A stretch of 64,000 bases of DNA from Synechococcus sp. RSCCF101 (GTDB taxonomy: Bacteria > Cyanobacteriota > Cyanobacteriia > PCC-6307 > Cyanobiaceae): assembly GCF_008807075.1 (NCBI RefSeq), contig NZ_CP035632.1, positions 868,001 to 932,000 on the forward strand, given 5' to 3'. Made by a program: the position numbers and the translations under genes. This document shows positions 50,919 to 60,787 of the stretch, one piece after another; position 1 is the first letter of the stretch; every line of letters starts with the position of its first letter. Under the pieces are notes generated by a model that saw nothing but the letters and a program-made list of their open reading frames with translations, was not told the origin of the DNA and made no database searches.

Positions 50919-51643
50919 CGCTGGCCCTCAGCGACGTGGCCCTGACCCTGTCGGGCCGCCCCCTGGTGCGCGATGTGTCCCTGGAGCTCGACCCGGGAGA
51001 GGTGGTGGGCCTGCTGGGACCCAATGGTGCCGGCAAGACCACCACCTTCAACCTGATCACCGGGCTGCTCCGTCCCGACCGGGGCCGCGTCACCCTCGAC
51101 GGACAGCCGGTGGAGCATCTCTCCATGCCGGAACGGGCCCGGCTGGGCATCGGCTATCTGCCCCAGGAAGCCAGCGTCTTCCGCCAGCTCAGCGTGCGCG
51201 ACAACCTGCTGCTGGTTCTTGAGCAGAGCGGCGTCGCACCGCGACGGCGGCGGGACCGGCTCGACCAGCTGATCGAGGACTTTCACCTGACGGCCTTCGT
51301 CTCCCGCCGCGGCTACCAGCTCTCCGGCGGCGAACGGCGCCGTTGCGAGGTGGCCAGAGCTCTGGCCATGGGCGGAGAGGGGCCACGCTTCCTGCTGCTG
51401 GATGAACCCTTCGCCGGCGTGGACCCCCTGGCGGTGGCTGACCTTCAGGATCTGATCAGCGGCCTGCAGCGGCGGGGGATGGGACTTCTGATCACCGACC
51501 ACAACGTGCGGGAGACGCTCGCCATCACCCACCGGGCCTACATCCTCACCGAGGGGATGATCCTGGCCTCCGGTGCATCCGATCAGGTGGCCCATGATCC
51601 GCTCGTGCGGCGTCACTATCTCGGAGAGGCCTTCCAGCTGTGA
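50915..51643 (+). CDS. lptB: LPS export ABC transporter ATPase LptB
   Basis: A 242-residue ATPase. Walker A GPNGAGKTTT (35-44), Q-loop YLPQEASVFRQLSV, signature LSGGERRRCEVARAL (about 137-151), Walker B FLLLDEPFAGVDP and switch ITDHNVRETL are all intact; the PQEASVFR and DHNVRETL forms are the LptB type. It starts in the lptA stop and ends in the permease start, so lptA-lptB-permease is one unit. Confidence 0.95.
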   Translation: MTLALSDVALTLSGRPLVRDVSLELDPGEVVGLLGPNGAGKTTTFNLITGLLRPDRGRVTLDGQPVEHLSMPERARLGIGYLPQEASVFRQLSVRDNLLLVLEQSGVAPRRRRDRLDQLIEDFHLTAFVSRRGYQLSGGERRRCEVARALAMGGEGPRFLLLDEPFAGVDPLAVADLQDLISGLQRRGMGLLITDHNVRETLAITHRAYILTEGMILASGASDQVAHDPLVRRHYLGEAFQL

Positions 51644-52809
51644 TGGGACGCGCCACTCTGAAGCCGCCCCGCTGGCTGCGGCCCACGATCATGGACCGAT
51701 GGCTGGTGGGCGAGCTGGTTGGCCCCCTGCTCTTCGCCATCGCGGCCTTCACCGTGGTGTCGCTCTCGGTGGGGGTGATGTTCGAACTGGTGCGCCGGGT
51801 CGTGGAGTCCGGCCTGCCGGTAACCGTGGCGGTGGAAATCCTCGGCCTGAGGCTGCCGGGCTTTCTCGTGCTGTCGTTTCCCATGGCCACCCTGATGGCC
51901 ACCCTTCTGGCCTACAGCCGGCTGTCGGGCAACAGCGAGCTCACCGCCCTGCGCAGTGTCGGGCTGAGCACCAGCCGGATCGTGGCGCCCGCGCTGGCGG
52001 TGGCTCTGCTGATGACGGGACTGACCTTCGTCTTCAACGACGTGATCGTTCCCCGCACCAACACGATGGCGGAGGTGAATCTGCGCCGGGCACTCGGCAA
52101 GGCGATCGCCACGGAGCAGGGCAAGAACGTGGTCTATTCCCGCTTCGGCAGGATCGTGAATGCCGAGGACGGTGAATCCGCACGCGGCCTGGTGCAGCTC
52201 TTCTACGCCCGCCGGTTCGATGACGGTGAGATGCAGGGGGTGACGGTGCTGGACTTCTCCCGTGCCGACACCACCCAGATGCTGATGGCCGAGCGGGGGG
52301 TCTGGAACGAGGAGCGGGCTCTCTGGGAGTTCCGCGACGGACGTGTGGTGACCCTCACCGGTGAGGAGGGTGCCGCCACCTCCGCCAACTTCGATCGCTA
52401 TTTCTACCCCCTCAGCCGCGGACCGATCGAGGTGGCCCAACTGCCCGACGACGCGGCTCACATGACGCTGGCTCAGGCCAGGAGCGCGGAACGCCTGCTG
52501 CTGGAGGCCGGAGATCAGAAGGAGGCGCGTCGCCTGCGGGTGCGGATCCAGGAGAAATTCACCCTGCCCATGGCCTGCCTGGTGTTCGGCCTGATCGGAA
52601 GCAGCCTGGGAGCCAGGCCGAACGCCCGCACCAGCCGCAGCCAGGGCTTCGGCATCAGCGTGGTTCTGATCCTCATCTATTACATCCTCAGCTTCAGCTT
52701 CAGCTCCCTCGGGGTGAAGGGCACCCTCTCCCCGATGCTGGCCGCCTGGTCGCCCGTGGCGATCAGCCTCGGCTTCGGTGCCGTTCTGCTCCGCCTCGCG
52801 AGCCGCTGA
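51643..52809 (+). CDS. LptF/LptG-family LPS export permease
   Basis: A 388-residue YjgP/YjgQ permease. There are three N-terminal helices (about 20-45, 60-85, 105-128), a periplasmic jellyroll (about 130-280) and three C-terminal helices (about 300-320, 335-355, 362-382). Segments IMDRWLVGELVGPLLFAIAA and SFPMATLMATLLAYSRLSGN are typical. Cyanobacteria often have one such permease, likely acting as a homodimer with LptB. GTG 51640 is an alternative start. Confidence 0.9.
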   Translation: MGRATLKPPRWLRPTIMDRWLVGELVGPLLFAIAAFTVVSLSVGVMFELVRRVVESGLPVTVAVEILGLRLPGFLVLSFPMATLMATLLAYSRLSGNSELTALRSVGLSTSRIVAPALAVALLMTGLTFVFNDVIVPRTNTMAEVNLRRALGKAIATEQGKNVVYSRFGRIVNAEDGESARGLVQLFYARRFDDGEMQGVTVLDFSRADTTQMLMAERGVWNEERALWEFRDGRVVTLTGEEGAATSANFDRYFYPLSRGPIEVAQLPDDAAHMTLAQARSAERLLLEAGDQKEARRLRVRIQEKFTLPMACLVFGLIGSSLGARPNARTSRSQGFGISVVLILIYYILSFSFSSLGVKGTLSPMLAAWSPVAISLGFGAVLLRLASR

Positions 52810-52906
52810 TCAGCGATCAGCCTTCTGGAACCGCACCGGGCCGCGTGCTGCGGCGGGATCGCCCCCGGACCCGGCAGACTGGCCCCAGTGATAGTGATCC
52901 CGCCTG

Positions 52907-53815
52907 GTGAGCGACCCGGTCATCGCCTTGGGCCTTCTCGGCTTCTCTCTGCTGCTGCTGGCCCTGCCTCTGGCCTTCTGGGCCAGCGGCGGCCAGAAGC
53001 CGATGGCCGCCGTGCGGGTGCTGGTGGCCAGTGCCAATCTCACCCTCACAGCTCAGCTGGTGCTGCGCTGGTGGGAATCGGGTCATTTCCCGATCTCCAA
53101 TCTCTACGAATCGCTCTGCTTTCTCGCCTGGGCCTGCAGCCTCACCCAGCTGCTGGTGGAGCGCCAGTGGCCCTCACCTCTGGTGGCCGCCTCCACCACG
53201 CCGATGGCCCTGGGCTGCGTGGCCTTCGCCAGTTTCGTTCTGCCGGGAACACTGCAGGATGCCGCGCCCCTGGTGCCGGCCCTCCGCTCCAGCTGGCTGG
53301 TCATGCACGTGAGCGTGATCATGGTCAGTTACGCCGCCCTGGCTGTCGGTTCGCTGCTCTCCCTGGCGGTGCTCTGCCTGGAGCCCGGTCAGGCGCTGGA
53401 GCTGAGGAGCAGCTCGATCGGCAGCGGCGGTTTCCGTCAGGCGCTGCTGCAGGCCACCGACGGGCCCCTGGACCTGCGACCGGTGGCCATCGGCCGCAGC
53501 GAGCAGCTCGACAGCCTCAGCTACCGCACCATCACGGTCGGCTTCCTGCTGCTGACGGTGGGCATCATCAGCGGTGCGGTCTGGGCCAACGAGGCATGGG
53601 GCAGCTGGTGGAGCTGGGACCCGAAGGAGACATGGGCCCTGATGTGCTGGCTCGTCTACGCGGCCTATCTCCACATGCGGCTCAGCCGGGGCTGGCAGGG
53701 CAGACGCCCCGCCATCGTGGCCGTGGCGGGGCTGGTGGTGATCCTGGTCTGCTACATCGGCGTCAACCTGCTGGGCATCGGACTGCACAGCTACGGCTGG
53801 TTCCTGCAGGCCTGA
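52907..53815 (+). CDS. ccsA: Cytochrome c biogenesis protein CcsA
   Basis: The heme-handling membrane protein of the system II cytochrome c pathway, 302 residues with about eight helices. The tryptophan-rich heme motif reads [14 protein letters not shown] (about 231-244); flanking His residues ([12 protein letters not shown] near 130 and LHSYGWF at the end) are the heme ligands. The start is GTG 52907. Partner Ccs1 (ResB) is not here. Some databases call this family CcsB. Convergent with rpe. Confidence 0.94.
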   Translation: MSDPVIALGLLGFSLLLLALPLAFWASGGQKPMAAVRVLVASANLTLTAQLVLRWWESGHFPISNLYESLCFLAWACSLTQLLVERQWPSPLVAASTTPMALGCVAFASFVLPGTLQDAAPLVPALRSSWLVMHVSVIMVSYAALAVGSLLSLAVLCLEPGQALELRSSSIGSGGFRQALLQATDGPLDLRPVAIGRSEQLDSLSYRTITVGFLLLTVGIISGAVWANEAWGSWWSWDPKETWALMCWLVYAAYLHMRLSRGWQGRRPAIVAVAGLVVILVCYIGVNLLGIGLHSYGWFLQA

Positions 53816-53828
53816 TCCGAGAGCCGGC

Positions 53829-54512
53829 TCAGACGAGCACAGCCTCAGGGCGCCGGCTGGCGCGGATGCCACGGATGGCCTCGGCGTAATCGGGCTGGTT
53901 GAACACGCCCGACCCCGACACGATCGCGTTGGCCCCAGCCTCGATCACCTGCCAGGCGTTGGCCCCCTTGATGCCGCCATCCACTTCGATCCAGGGATCG
54001 AGGCCGCGCTCATCACAGCGGCGACGCAGCTCGCGGATCTTCTCCACCTGGGAGGGGATGAAGCTCTGGCCACCGAATCCGGGGTTCACGCTCATGATCA
54101 GCACCAGGTCGCAGAGCTCCAGGCAGTAATCCAGCGTGTCGAGCGGCGTGCTGGGGTTGAGCACCGCTCCGGCCTTCTTGCCGAGGTCGCGGATCTGGGA
54201 CAGGTTGCGGTGCAGGTGGGGGCAGGCCTCCACCTGCACGCTGATGATGTCGGCGCCCGCCTTGGCGAAGTCGGCCACGTACTTCTCCGGCTCCACGATC
54301 ATCAGGTGCACATCAAGCGGCTTGCTCGTCACCGGACGCAGCGCCTCAACGATGAGGGGACCGATCGTGATGTTGGGCACGAAACGCCCATCCATCACAT
54401 CGACGTGGATCCAGTCGGCACCGGCGGCGTCCACGGCCCGGACCTCTTCACCGAGGCGAGCGAAATCGGCGGAGAGAATGGAGGGTGAAACCACCAGTGA
54501 CTTGCTGCTCAT
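53829..54512 (-). CDS. rpe: Ribulose-phosphate 3-epimerase
   Basis: Interconverts ribulose 5-phosphate and xylulose 5-phosphate in the Calvin cycle and pentose phosphate pathway. The 227-residue TIM barrel has [16 protein letters not shown] (about 9-24), [15 protein letters not shown] (about 33-47), the second metal/acid site VDVHLMI-type segment ([13 protein letters not shown]), [12 protein letters not shown] and IEVDGGIKG. The start is ATG 54512; a TACAAT -10 box lies 25 bases upstream. Confidence 0.96.
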   Translation of the reverse strand: MSSKSLVVSPSILSADFARLGEEVRAVDAAGADWIHVDVMDGRFVPNITIGPLIVEALRPVTSKPLDVHLMIVEPEKYVADFAKAGADIISVQVEACPHLHRNLSQIRDLGKKAGAVLNPSTPLDTLDYCLELCDLVLIMSVNPGFGGQSFIPSQVEKIRELRRRCDERGLDPWIEVDGGIKGANAWQVIEAGANAIVSGSGVFNQPDYAEAIRGIRASRRPEAVLV

Positions 54513-54537
54513 CGGACGGGGACGCTCGGACCGGGCG

Positions 54538-54543
54538 ATTGTA
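54538..54543 (-). promoter_or_regulatory. Candidate -10 box of rpe (TACAAT)
   Basis: Read on the minus strand, TACAAT sits 25 bases before the rpe ATG, one base from the consensus TATAAT. Confidence 0.45.
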
Positions 54544-54749
54544 AGAAGCTCCCGCCGCCAGAAATCCCACTGCCGTCGCTGATACCATTTCCTCCTGGCC
54601 AGGTCCGAGAGGTGCCTTGCGGCCGCCGCTGCGTCCACACCCGACACACCGGCGACATTCCCTCAGGGATGCCGTCACCCGGGAGTCCGGCCGGGGTCGC
54701 ATGGGTTCCGTCCTGAGCCCCAACCCCTTCTGCCCTTCTCCCCCCCGTC
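54544..54749. other. Intergenic region between rpe and glpX
   Basis: About 200 bases. It holds a plus-strand TACCAT -10-like hexamer at 54583-54588 and a strongly C-rich tract at 54716-54746 directly before the GTG of glpX. No gene is seen. Confidence 0.4.
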
Positions 54750-55754
54750 GTGGATCGCACCCTCATCCAGGAACTGCTCGAAGTCGTTGAGCAGGCCGCC
54801 ATCGCCTCCGCCAAGCTCACCGGGCAGGGCCTCAAGAACGAAGCCGATGAGGCCGCGGTCGAGGCCATGCGCCAGCGCATGGGTCAGATCGCCATGCAGG
54901 GCCGGATCGTGATCGGCGAGGGCGAGCGCGACGAGGCGCCGATGCTCTACATCGGTGAGGAAGTGGGCAGCGGCACGGGCCCCGGGGTCGATTTCGCCGT
55001 GGACCCCTGTGAGGGAACCAACCTCTGCGCCAACGCCCAGGACGGCTCGATGGCCGTTCTCGCGGCCAGTGAGCGGGGCGGACTCTTCAACGCACCCGAC
55101 TTCTACATGAACAAGCTGGCGGCACCCCCGGCCGCCAAGGGCAAGGTGGACATCCGCAACAGCGCCACCGAGAACCTCAAGATCCTGGCCGACTGCCTCG
55201 GCCTGGCCATGAGCGAGCTGGTGATCGTCTGCATGGACCGGGCGCGCCACAAGGGCCTGATCGCCGAGATCCGCGGGACCGGCGCCCGGGTGAAGCCCAT
55301 CAGCGACGGCGATGTGAGCGCGGCGATCGCCTGCGGGTTCGAGGGGACCGGCACCCATGCCCTGATGGGCATCGGCGCCGCACCCGAGGGCGTCATCTCC
55401 GCTGCGGCACTGCGCTGCCTCGGTGCCCACTTCCAGGGTCAGCTCGTCTACGACCCGGCTGTGGCCCAGACCAAGGAATGGGAAGGCCTGACCCGGGAGG
55501 GCAACCTGGCCCGGCTGAGCGAGATGGGCATCACCGACCCCGACAAGGTGTATGAAGCCAGTGAACTGGCCTGCGGCGAGCACGTGGTCTTCGCGGCCAG
55601 CGGCATCACCGACGGCCTGCTGTTCAAGGGCGTCCGCTTCGAACGGGACTGCCTCCGCACCAGCTCGCTGATCATCAGTTCGCTGGACAGCACGGCCCGC
55701 TTCACCGACACCATCCACATCAAGCCCGGCGCCCAGAAAGTGGCTCTGCGCTGA
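54750..55754 (+). CDS. glpX: Class II fructose-1,6-/sedoheptulose-1,7-bisphosphatase
   Basis: The cyanobacterial dual FBPase/SBPase of the Calvin cycle, 334 residues. GlpX signatures: [20 protein letters not shown] (about 50-69), the metal site [11 protein letters not shown] (about 86-96), and [20 protein letters not shown]. The start is GTG 54750 after a pyrimidine tract and no Shine-Dalgarno. It is followed 36 bases later by hemA. Confidence 0.96.
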   Translation: MDRTLIQELLEVVEQAAIASAKLTGQGLKNEADEAAVEAMRQRMGQIAMQGRIVIGEGERDEAPMLYIGEEVGSGTGPGVDFAVDPCEGTNLCANAQDGSMAVLAASERGGLFNAPDFYMNKLAAPPAAKGKVDIRNSATENLKILADCLGLAMSELVIVCMDRARHKGLIAEIRGTGARVKPISDGDVSAAIACGFEGTGTHALMGIGAAPEGVISAAALRCLGAHFQGQLVYDPAVAQTKEWEGLTREGNLARLSEMGITDPDKVYEASELACGEHVVFAASGITDGLLFKGVRFERDCLRTSSLIISSLDSTARFTDTIHIKPGAQKVALR

Positions 55755-55790
55755 CACCGATCGGTTCCCCGAGGCACCGCGTCACCTGCC

Positions 55791-57098
55791 ATGCACATCG
55801 CCGTTGTTGGACTGAGCCATCGCACGGCTCCGGTCGAGGTTCGGGAGCGCCTCAGCATCCCCGAGCAGACGATCGAGTCCTCGCTCAACGCCCTCAAGGG
55901 CGACGACGAGGTGATCGAAGCCTCGATCCTGAGCACCTGCAACCGGCTGGAGATCTACGCCCTGCTGCGCCATCCCGACCAGGGACTGGATGCGGTGGGG
56001 GAATTCCTCAGCCGGCACTCGGGCCTGGGCATTGATGAGCTGACCCCGCACCTGTTCACGTACCACCACCGGGATGCCGTGAACCACCTGCTGCGGGTGG
56101 CGGCCGGGCTCGACAGCCTGGTGCTCGGGGAGGGTCAGATCCTGTCCCAGGTGAAGCGCATGGTGCGGCTCGGACAGGAGCACCGGTCGATCGGGCCGAT
56201 CCTGAACCGACTGCTCACCCAGGCCGTGAGCACCGGCAAGCGGGTCCGCAGCGAAACCAATCTGGGCACGGGCGCCGTGTCCATCAGCTCGGCCGCCGTG
56301 GAGCTGGCCCAGCTCAAGGTGGGCCAGGCCCGTGGTCTCGATGCGCTGGTCAGCCTGGATCAGGAGCAGGTGGCCGTGGTGGGCGCCGGTCGGATGAGCC
56401 GGCTGCTGATCCAGCACCTGAAGGCCAAGGGCTGCGCCGGTGTGGTGCTGCTGAACCGGACGATCGAAACCGCCCGGCGGCTGGCCGCGGACTTCCCCGA
56501 TCTGCCCGTGCAGGTGCGGCCACTGTCGGATCTCGACCAGTGCCTCAGCACCTGCTCGCTGATCTTCACCAGCACGGCCGCCGATGAGCCCCTGATCGAT
56601 GCGGCGCGGCTGCAGCCCCTCAATCGCCGCGCGTCGCTTCGGCTGATCGACATCGGGGTACCGCGCAACATCAGCGCCGATGTGGAGCAGATCGAGGGCG
56701 TCGACGCGTTCGATGTGGATGATCTTCAGGAAGTGGTCAACCGCAACCAGGAGTCACGACGCCAGATCGCGGAAGAGGCCGAGGGTCTGCTGGCCGAGGA
56801 ATCGCGCCTGTTTCTCGAGTGGTGGGATGGCCTGGAGGCGGTTCCCACCATCAACCGCCTGCGCACCCATCTCGAGGCGATTCGTGAACAGGAACTCCAG
56901 AAGGCCTTCAGCCGCATGGGGCCGGATTTCTCCGCCCGTGAACGCAAGGTGGTTGAAGCCCTGAGCAAGGGCATCATCAACAAGATCCTGCACACACCGG
57001 TGACCAACCTCCGTGCCGCCCAGCCCAGGCCGCAGCGGCACCAGGCCCTGCGGGTGGTGGAGGAACTGTTCGCACTGGAGCAGCCGCCGGAGGCCTGA
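55791..57098 (+). CDS. hemA: Glutamyl-tRNA reductase
   Basis: The first committed step of tetrapyrrole synthesis: glutamyl-tRNA to glutamate-1-semialdehyde with NADPH. The 435-residue protein has GLSHRTAPVEVRERL (about 7-21), the nucleophilic Cys in SILSTCNRLEIYAL (Cys about 50), GEGQILSQVKRMVRLGQE (about 111-128), the NADPH fold VVGAGRMSRLL (about 197-207) and the helical dimerisation end. Regulation by light and heme is known for the family. Confidence 0.97.
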   Translation: MHIAVVGLSHRTAPVEVRERLSIPEQTIESSLNALKGDDEVIEASILSTCNRLEIYALLRHPDQGLDAVGEFLSRHSGLGIDELTPHLFTYHHRDAVNHLLRVAAGLDSLVLGEGQILSQVKRMVRLGQEHRSIGPILNRLLTQAVSTGKRVRSETNLGTGAVSISSAAVELAQLKVGQARGLDALVSLDQEQVAVVGAGRMSRLLIQHLKAKGCAGVVLLNRTIETARRLAADFPDLPVQVRPLSDLDQCLSTCSLIFTSTAADEPLIDAARLQPLNRRASLRLIDIGVPRNISADVEQIEGVDAFDVDDLQEVVNRNQESRRQIAEEAEGLLAEESRLFLEWWDGLEAVPTINRLRTHLEAIREQELQKAFSRMGPDFSARERKVVEALSKGIINKILHTPVTNLRAAQPRPQRHQALRVVEELFALEQPPEA

Positions 57099-57161
57099 AG
57101 TTCACGGCAGGGGCAGTCGCTGAGGTGAGCAGCGATGCCAGCTCCGCCCACCATGATCCGT

Positions 57162-57167
57162 TAAGTT
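57162..57167 (+). promoter_or_regulatory. Candidate -10 box of glgC
   Basis: TAAGTT (TAN3T) 34 bases before the glgC ATG, in the 103-base gap after hemA. No clear -35. Confidence 0.3.
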
Positions 57168-57201
57168 CGGCAGGCCTGGCCTGCAGCCCGAGGGGAATGC
57201 C

Positions 57202-58497
57202 ATGAAGCGAGTTCTGTCGATCATCCTGGGAGGTGGCGCGGGAACCCGCCTGTACCCGCTCACCAAGATGCGCGCCAAACCGGCGGTGCCTCTGGCCGGC
57301 AAGTATCGACTGATTGATATCCCCATCAGCAACTGCATCAACTCCGGCATCAACAAGATGTACGTGCTGACGCAGTTCAACAGCGCCTCGCTCAATCGGC
57401 ACCTCACCCAGAGTTACAACCTTTCCGCCGGTTTCGGCCAGGGTTTTGTTGAAGTCCTCGCCGCCCAGCAGACACCGGAGAGTCCGAGCTGGTTCGGGGG
57501 CACGGCGGATGCCGTGCGCAAATACCAGTGGCTGTTCCAGGAATGGGACGTGGATCAGTACCTGATCCTCTCCGGCGACCAGCTGTACCGGATGGACTAC
57601 AGCCTCTTCGTCAAGCATCACATCGAGACCGGGGCCGATCTCAGCGTCGCGGCGCTGCCGGTGGATGAGGCCCAGGCTCAGGCCTTCGGGCTGATGCGCA
57701 CCGATGTGGAAGGCTCGATTCTCGAATTCAGCGAGAAGCCCAAGGGAGAGGCGCTGCATGCCATGGCCGTGGACACATCCCGCTTCGGCCTCTCTGGCGA
57801 GGACGCCGCGAAGCGCCCCTATCTGGCATCGATGGGCATCTATGTGTTCAGCCGCGAGACCCTGTTCGATCTGATCAACAGCAACCCGGGCCACAAGGAC
57901 TTCGGCAAGGAGATCATCCCCGAGGCCCTCAAGCGGGGCGACAAGCTGCAGAGCTATGTCTTCAACGATTACTGGGAGGACATCGGCACGATCGGGGCCT
58001 TCTACGAAGCCAATCTGGCTCTCACCCAGCAACCCGATCCGCCGTTCTCGTTCTACAACGAGGAATTCCCCATCTACACCCGGCCCCGCTACCTGCCTCC
58101 CAGCAAACTGCTCGACACGCAGGTCACGGAGTCGATCATCGGCGAAGGGTCGATGCTCAAGGCCTGCAGTGTGCACCGCTGCGTGCTGGGTGTGCGCTCC
58201 CGCGTGGAGAGCGAATGCGTGCTGCAGGACTCCCTGATGATGGGCGCTGATTTCTTCGAGTCCGCTGAAGAACGGGCCGCCCTGCGTGCGAGGGGTGGCA
58301 TCCCTGTGGGCGTCGGCTCGGGCACCACCGTGAAGGGAGCGATTCTCGACAAGAACGTCCGCATCGGCAACAACGTCACCATCGTCAACAAGGACCGCAT
58401 TGAGGAAGCCGACCGGCCGGAGCTCGGGTTCTACATCCGCAACGGAATCGTGGTGATCGTCAAGAACGGCAGCGTCGCCGACGGCACGGTGATCTGA
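57202..58497 (+). CDS. glgC: Glucose-1-phosphate adenylyltransferase (ADP-glucose pyrophosphorylase)
   Basis: Makes ADP-glucose, the controlled step of glycogen synthesis. The 431-residue protein has the nucleotide loop [20 protein letters not shown] (about 10-29), [12 protein letters not shown] (metal Asp), [10 protein letters not shown] and the left-handed beta-helix C-terminus. Two Lys-containing ends (IDKN-like [11 protein letters not shown] and the [10 protein letters not shown] segment) correspond to the 3-phosphoglycerate activator site. Length is typical. Confidence 0.97.
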   Translation: MKRVLSIILGGGAGTRLYPLTKMRAKPAVPLAGKYRLIDIPISNCINSGINKMYVLTQFNSASLNRHLTQSYNLSAGFGQGFVEVLAAQQTPESPSWFGGTADAVRKYQWLFQEWDVDQYLILSGDQLYRMDYSLFVKHHIETGADLSVAALPVDEAQAQAFGLMRTDVEGSILEFSEKPKGEALHAMAVDTSRFGLSGEDAAKRPYLASMGIYVFSRETLFDLINSNPGHKDFGKEIIPEALKRGDKLQSYVFNDYWEDIGTIGAFYEANLALTQQPDPPFSFYNEEFPIYTRPRYLPPSKLLDTQVTESIIGEGSMLKACSVHRCVLGVRSRVESECVLQDSLMMGADFFESAEERAALRARGGIPVGVGSGTTVKGAILDKNVRIGNNVTIVNKDRIEEADRPELGFYIRNGIVVIVKNGSVADGTVI

Positions 58498-58522
58498 CCC
58501 GGCACCCATCGCGGCAGCCGGG
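58498..58522 (+). terminator. Hairpin after glgC
   Basis: CCCGGC (58498-58503) and GCCGGG (58517-58522) can pair around a 13-base loop, directly after the TGA. No U-run; weak evidence. Confidence 0.3.
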
Positions 58523-58615
58523 CAGAAGGCTGTGACCCATCGCTGACAGTCGTGCCGACGGGCGGTCGGGGCGGCCCGGAATGGTCACACTGGCGACAGG
58601 TCCGGCATTTCCTGC

Positions 58616-60034
58616 ATGGCAAAGGCACACTTCGGCCTGATCGGGTTGGGCGTGATGGGCGAGAACCTCGTCCTCAACGCCGAACGGAATGGGTTCTCCA
58701 GCGTGGTCTACAACCGCACCACGTCCAAGACCGATGAGTTCCTCGCCGGACGTGGTGCCGGCAAGCAGATCGTTGGTGCGGCGACCCTGGAGGAGTTCGT
58801 GGCCAGCCTGGAACGGCCACGGCGGATTCTGATGATGATCAAGGCCGGTCCGGCCATCGATGCGGTGATCGACCAGCTCGATCCGCTCCTGGAGGAGGGC
58901 GACCTGCTGATCGATGGCGGCAACTCGCTGTACACCGACACCGAACGCCGCGTCGCCCGCCTGGAGAGCCGCAGTTTCGGCTACATCGGCATGGGCGTTT
59001 CCGGTGGAGCCAAGGGCGCTCTGGAGGGTCCGAGCATGATGCCGGGCGGAACGAAGGCCTCCTACGACGCCATCGAAAGCCTGGTGACCACGATGGCGGC
59101 CCAGGTGGAGGACGGCCCCTGTGTGACCTACATCGGACCCGGCGGTGCCGGCCATTTCGTCAAGACGGTCCACAACGGCATCGAGTACGGGATCGAACAG
59201 GTGCTGGCCGAGGCCTATGACCTGATGAAGCGCATCGGCGGCCTCAGCGGCAGCGCCATGGCCGATGTGTTCGCCCACTGGAACAGCACCGAGGAGCTGG
59301 CCTCCTATCTGGTGGAGATCACCGAGGTCTGTCTGCGCCGCCGGGACGACGACGGCACGGATCTGGTGGAGGCGATCGTCGATCAGGCCGGCCAGAAGGG
59401 CACCGGTCTGTGGACCGTGATCAGCTCCCTGGAGATGGGCGTGCCCGTGCCGACGATCTATGCCGCCCTCAACGCCAGGGTGATGAGCTCACTGAGGCCC
59501 CAGCGGCAAATCGCCGAGGGCATTCTGCAGGGCCCCGGCCCCGTGGAGGCGTCCGTCCTGGGAGATCCGGCCGCTGGCATGGCGCCCCTGATGGATGCCT
59601 GTGTGCTGGCCTGCATGGCCAGCTACGCCCAGGGCATGGCCCTGATGCAGGAGGCCTCGAGCCTGCACAGCTACAACCTGCACATGCCCTCGATCGCTCA
59701 GATCTGGAAAGGCGGCTGCATCATCCGCGCCAGGCTGCTGAAACGCATCCAGGACGCCTACAACACCGATCCCTCCCTCGCCAATCTGCTCATCGATCCC
59801 TGGTTCGCCGACCAGGTGAACCGGCGCCTGCCCTCCCTGGCCGCGGTGGTGGCGGCGGCCAGTCGCAGCGGCATCCCCGTGCCCTGCCTGAGCAGCAGCC
59901 TCGACTACATCAACAGCTACCGCACGGCGCGGCTGCCCCAGAACCTCGTTCAGGCCATGAGGGACTGCTTTGGCGCTCACACCTACCAGCGGGTAGACAA
60001 GGAGGGAACCTTCCACACCGAGTGGCTCGACTGA
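58616..60034 (+). CDS. gnd: 6-phosphogluconate dehydrogenase (decarboxylating)
   Basis: The NADP-linked step from 6-phosphogluconate to ribulose 5-phosphate in the oxidative pentose phosphate pathway, the main night-time NADPH source. The 472-residue protein has GLIGLGVMGENLVLNAERNG (about 6-25), the substrate motif GMGVSGGAKGALEGPSMMPG (about 124-143), IGPGGAGHFVKTVHNGIEYG (catalytic Lys/His/Asn) and the C-terminal NLVQAMRDCFGAHTYQRVDK. Followed 27 bases later by pgl. Confidence 0.97.
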   Translation: MAKAHFGLIGLGVMGENLVLNAERNGFSSVVYNRTTSKTDEFLAGRGAGKQIVGAATLEEFVASLERPRRILMMIKAGPAIDAVIDQLDPLLEEGDLLIDGGNSLYTDTERRVARLESRSFGYIGMGVSGGAKGALEGPSMMPGGTKASYDAIESLVTTMAAQVEDGPCVTYIGPGGAGHFVKTVHNGIEYGIEQVLAEAYDLMKRIGGLSGSAMADVFAHWNSTEELASYLVEITEVCLRRRDDDGTDLVEAIVDQAGQKGTGLWTVISSLEMGVPVPTIYAALNARVMSSLRPQRQIAEGILQGPGPVEASVLGDPAAGMAPLMDACVLACMASYAQGMALMQEASSLHSYNLHMPSIAQIWKGGCIIRARLLKRIQDAYNTDPSLANLLIDPWFADQVNRRLPSLAAVVAAASRSGIPVPCLSSSLDYINSYRTARLPQNLVQAMRDCFGAHTYQRVDKEGTFHTEWLD

Positions 60035-60061
60035 GCCCACGGTGCAGCTCGCACCTCAGCC

Positions 60062-60787
60062 ATGACGGCACCAAGCTCCAGCGGCTACCGGGTGGTCCGC
60101 GCCAGCTCCTCCGAGGATCTGGCGCGACGTGCCGCCGAGACCATCGCCAGCCACATCGATCTGGCCCTCGATCAGCGGGACCGGGCCCAGATCGCGCTCT
60201 GCGGTGGCGGCACGCCGGCCGCCACCTACCGGCACCTGGCTCAGGAGCGCCTTCCGTGGGACCGGGTGGATGTGTTCCTCGGCGATGAACGCTGGGTGGA
60301 CAGCGAGGATCCCGCCAGCAATGCACGGCTTCTGCGCCAGACCCTGCTGGCGGAGGGGCCTGGCGCCAGCGCCAGCTTCCATCCGGTTCCCACCTCGAGC
60401 GCCAGTCCCGAGGACGGGGCCAGGCTCTACGAGGAGGCCATCCAGCGCGCCTGCCGCGGTGCGCCGCCGATCTTCGATCTGATGCTGCTGGGACTCGGGG
60501 AGGACGGTCACACCGCCTCCCTCTTCCCCGGTACGGCGGCAACCACGGTGCGCGACCGCTGGGTCACGATCGGGGAGGGCAAGGGCCTGCCTCGCATCAC
60601 CCTCACCGCTCCTGTGCTGTCGGCAGCCGGTCAGGTGATCATGCTCGTGGCCGGAGCGGGCAAACAGCAGGCGCTGCAGCGGCTGCAGGACCCTGCCGAA
60701 CCGGCTGAGCGCACACCGGCCCGGCTGGTGCAACCGGCCCGCGGTGTGCTGATCCTGGCGGACGAGGCCGCTGCGGGGTCCGCGTGA
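60062..60787 (+). CDS. pgl: 6-phosphogluconolactonase
   Basis: Hydrolyses 6-phosphogluconolactone, the step before Gnd. The 241-residue DevB/SOL-type protein (unrelated to the exporter DevB) has ALCGGGTPAATYRHLAQE (about 43-60), VFLGDERWVDSEDPASNARL (about 72-91) and LLGLGEDGHTASLFPGTAAT. The zwf gene is not in the window. Its stop overlaps the CIA30 gene start by four bases. Confidence 0.95.
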   Translation: MTAPSSSGYRVVRASSSEDLARRAAETIASHIDLALDQRDRAQIALCGGGTPAATYRHLAQERLPWDRVDVFLGDERWVDSEDPASNARLLRQTLLAEGPGASASFHPVPTSSASPEDGARLYEEAIQRACRGAPPIFDLMLLGLGEDGHTASLFPGTAATTVRDRWVTIGEGKGLPRITLTAPVLSAAGQVIMLVAGAGKQQALQRLQDPAEPAERTPARLVQPARGVLILADEAAAGSA

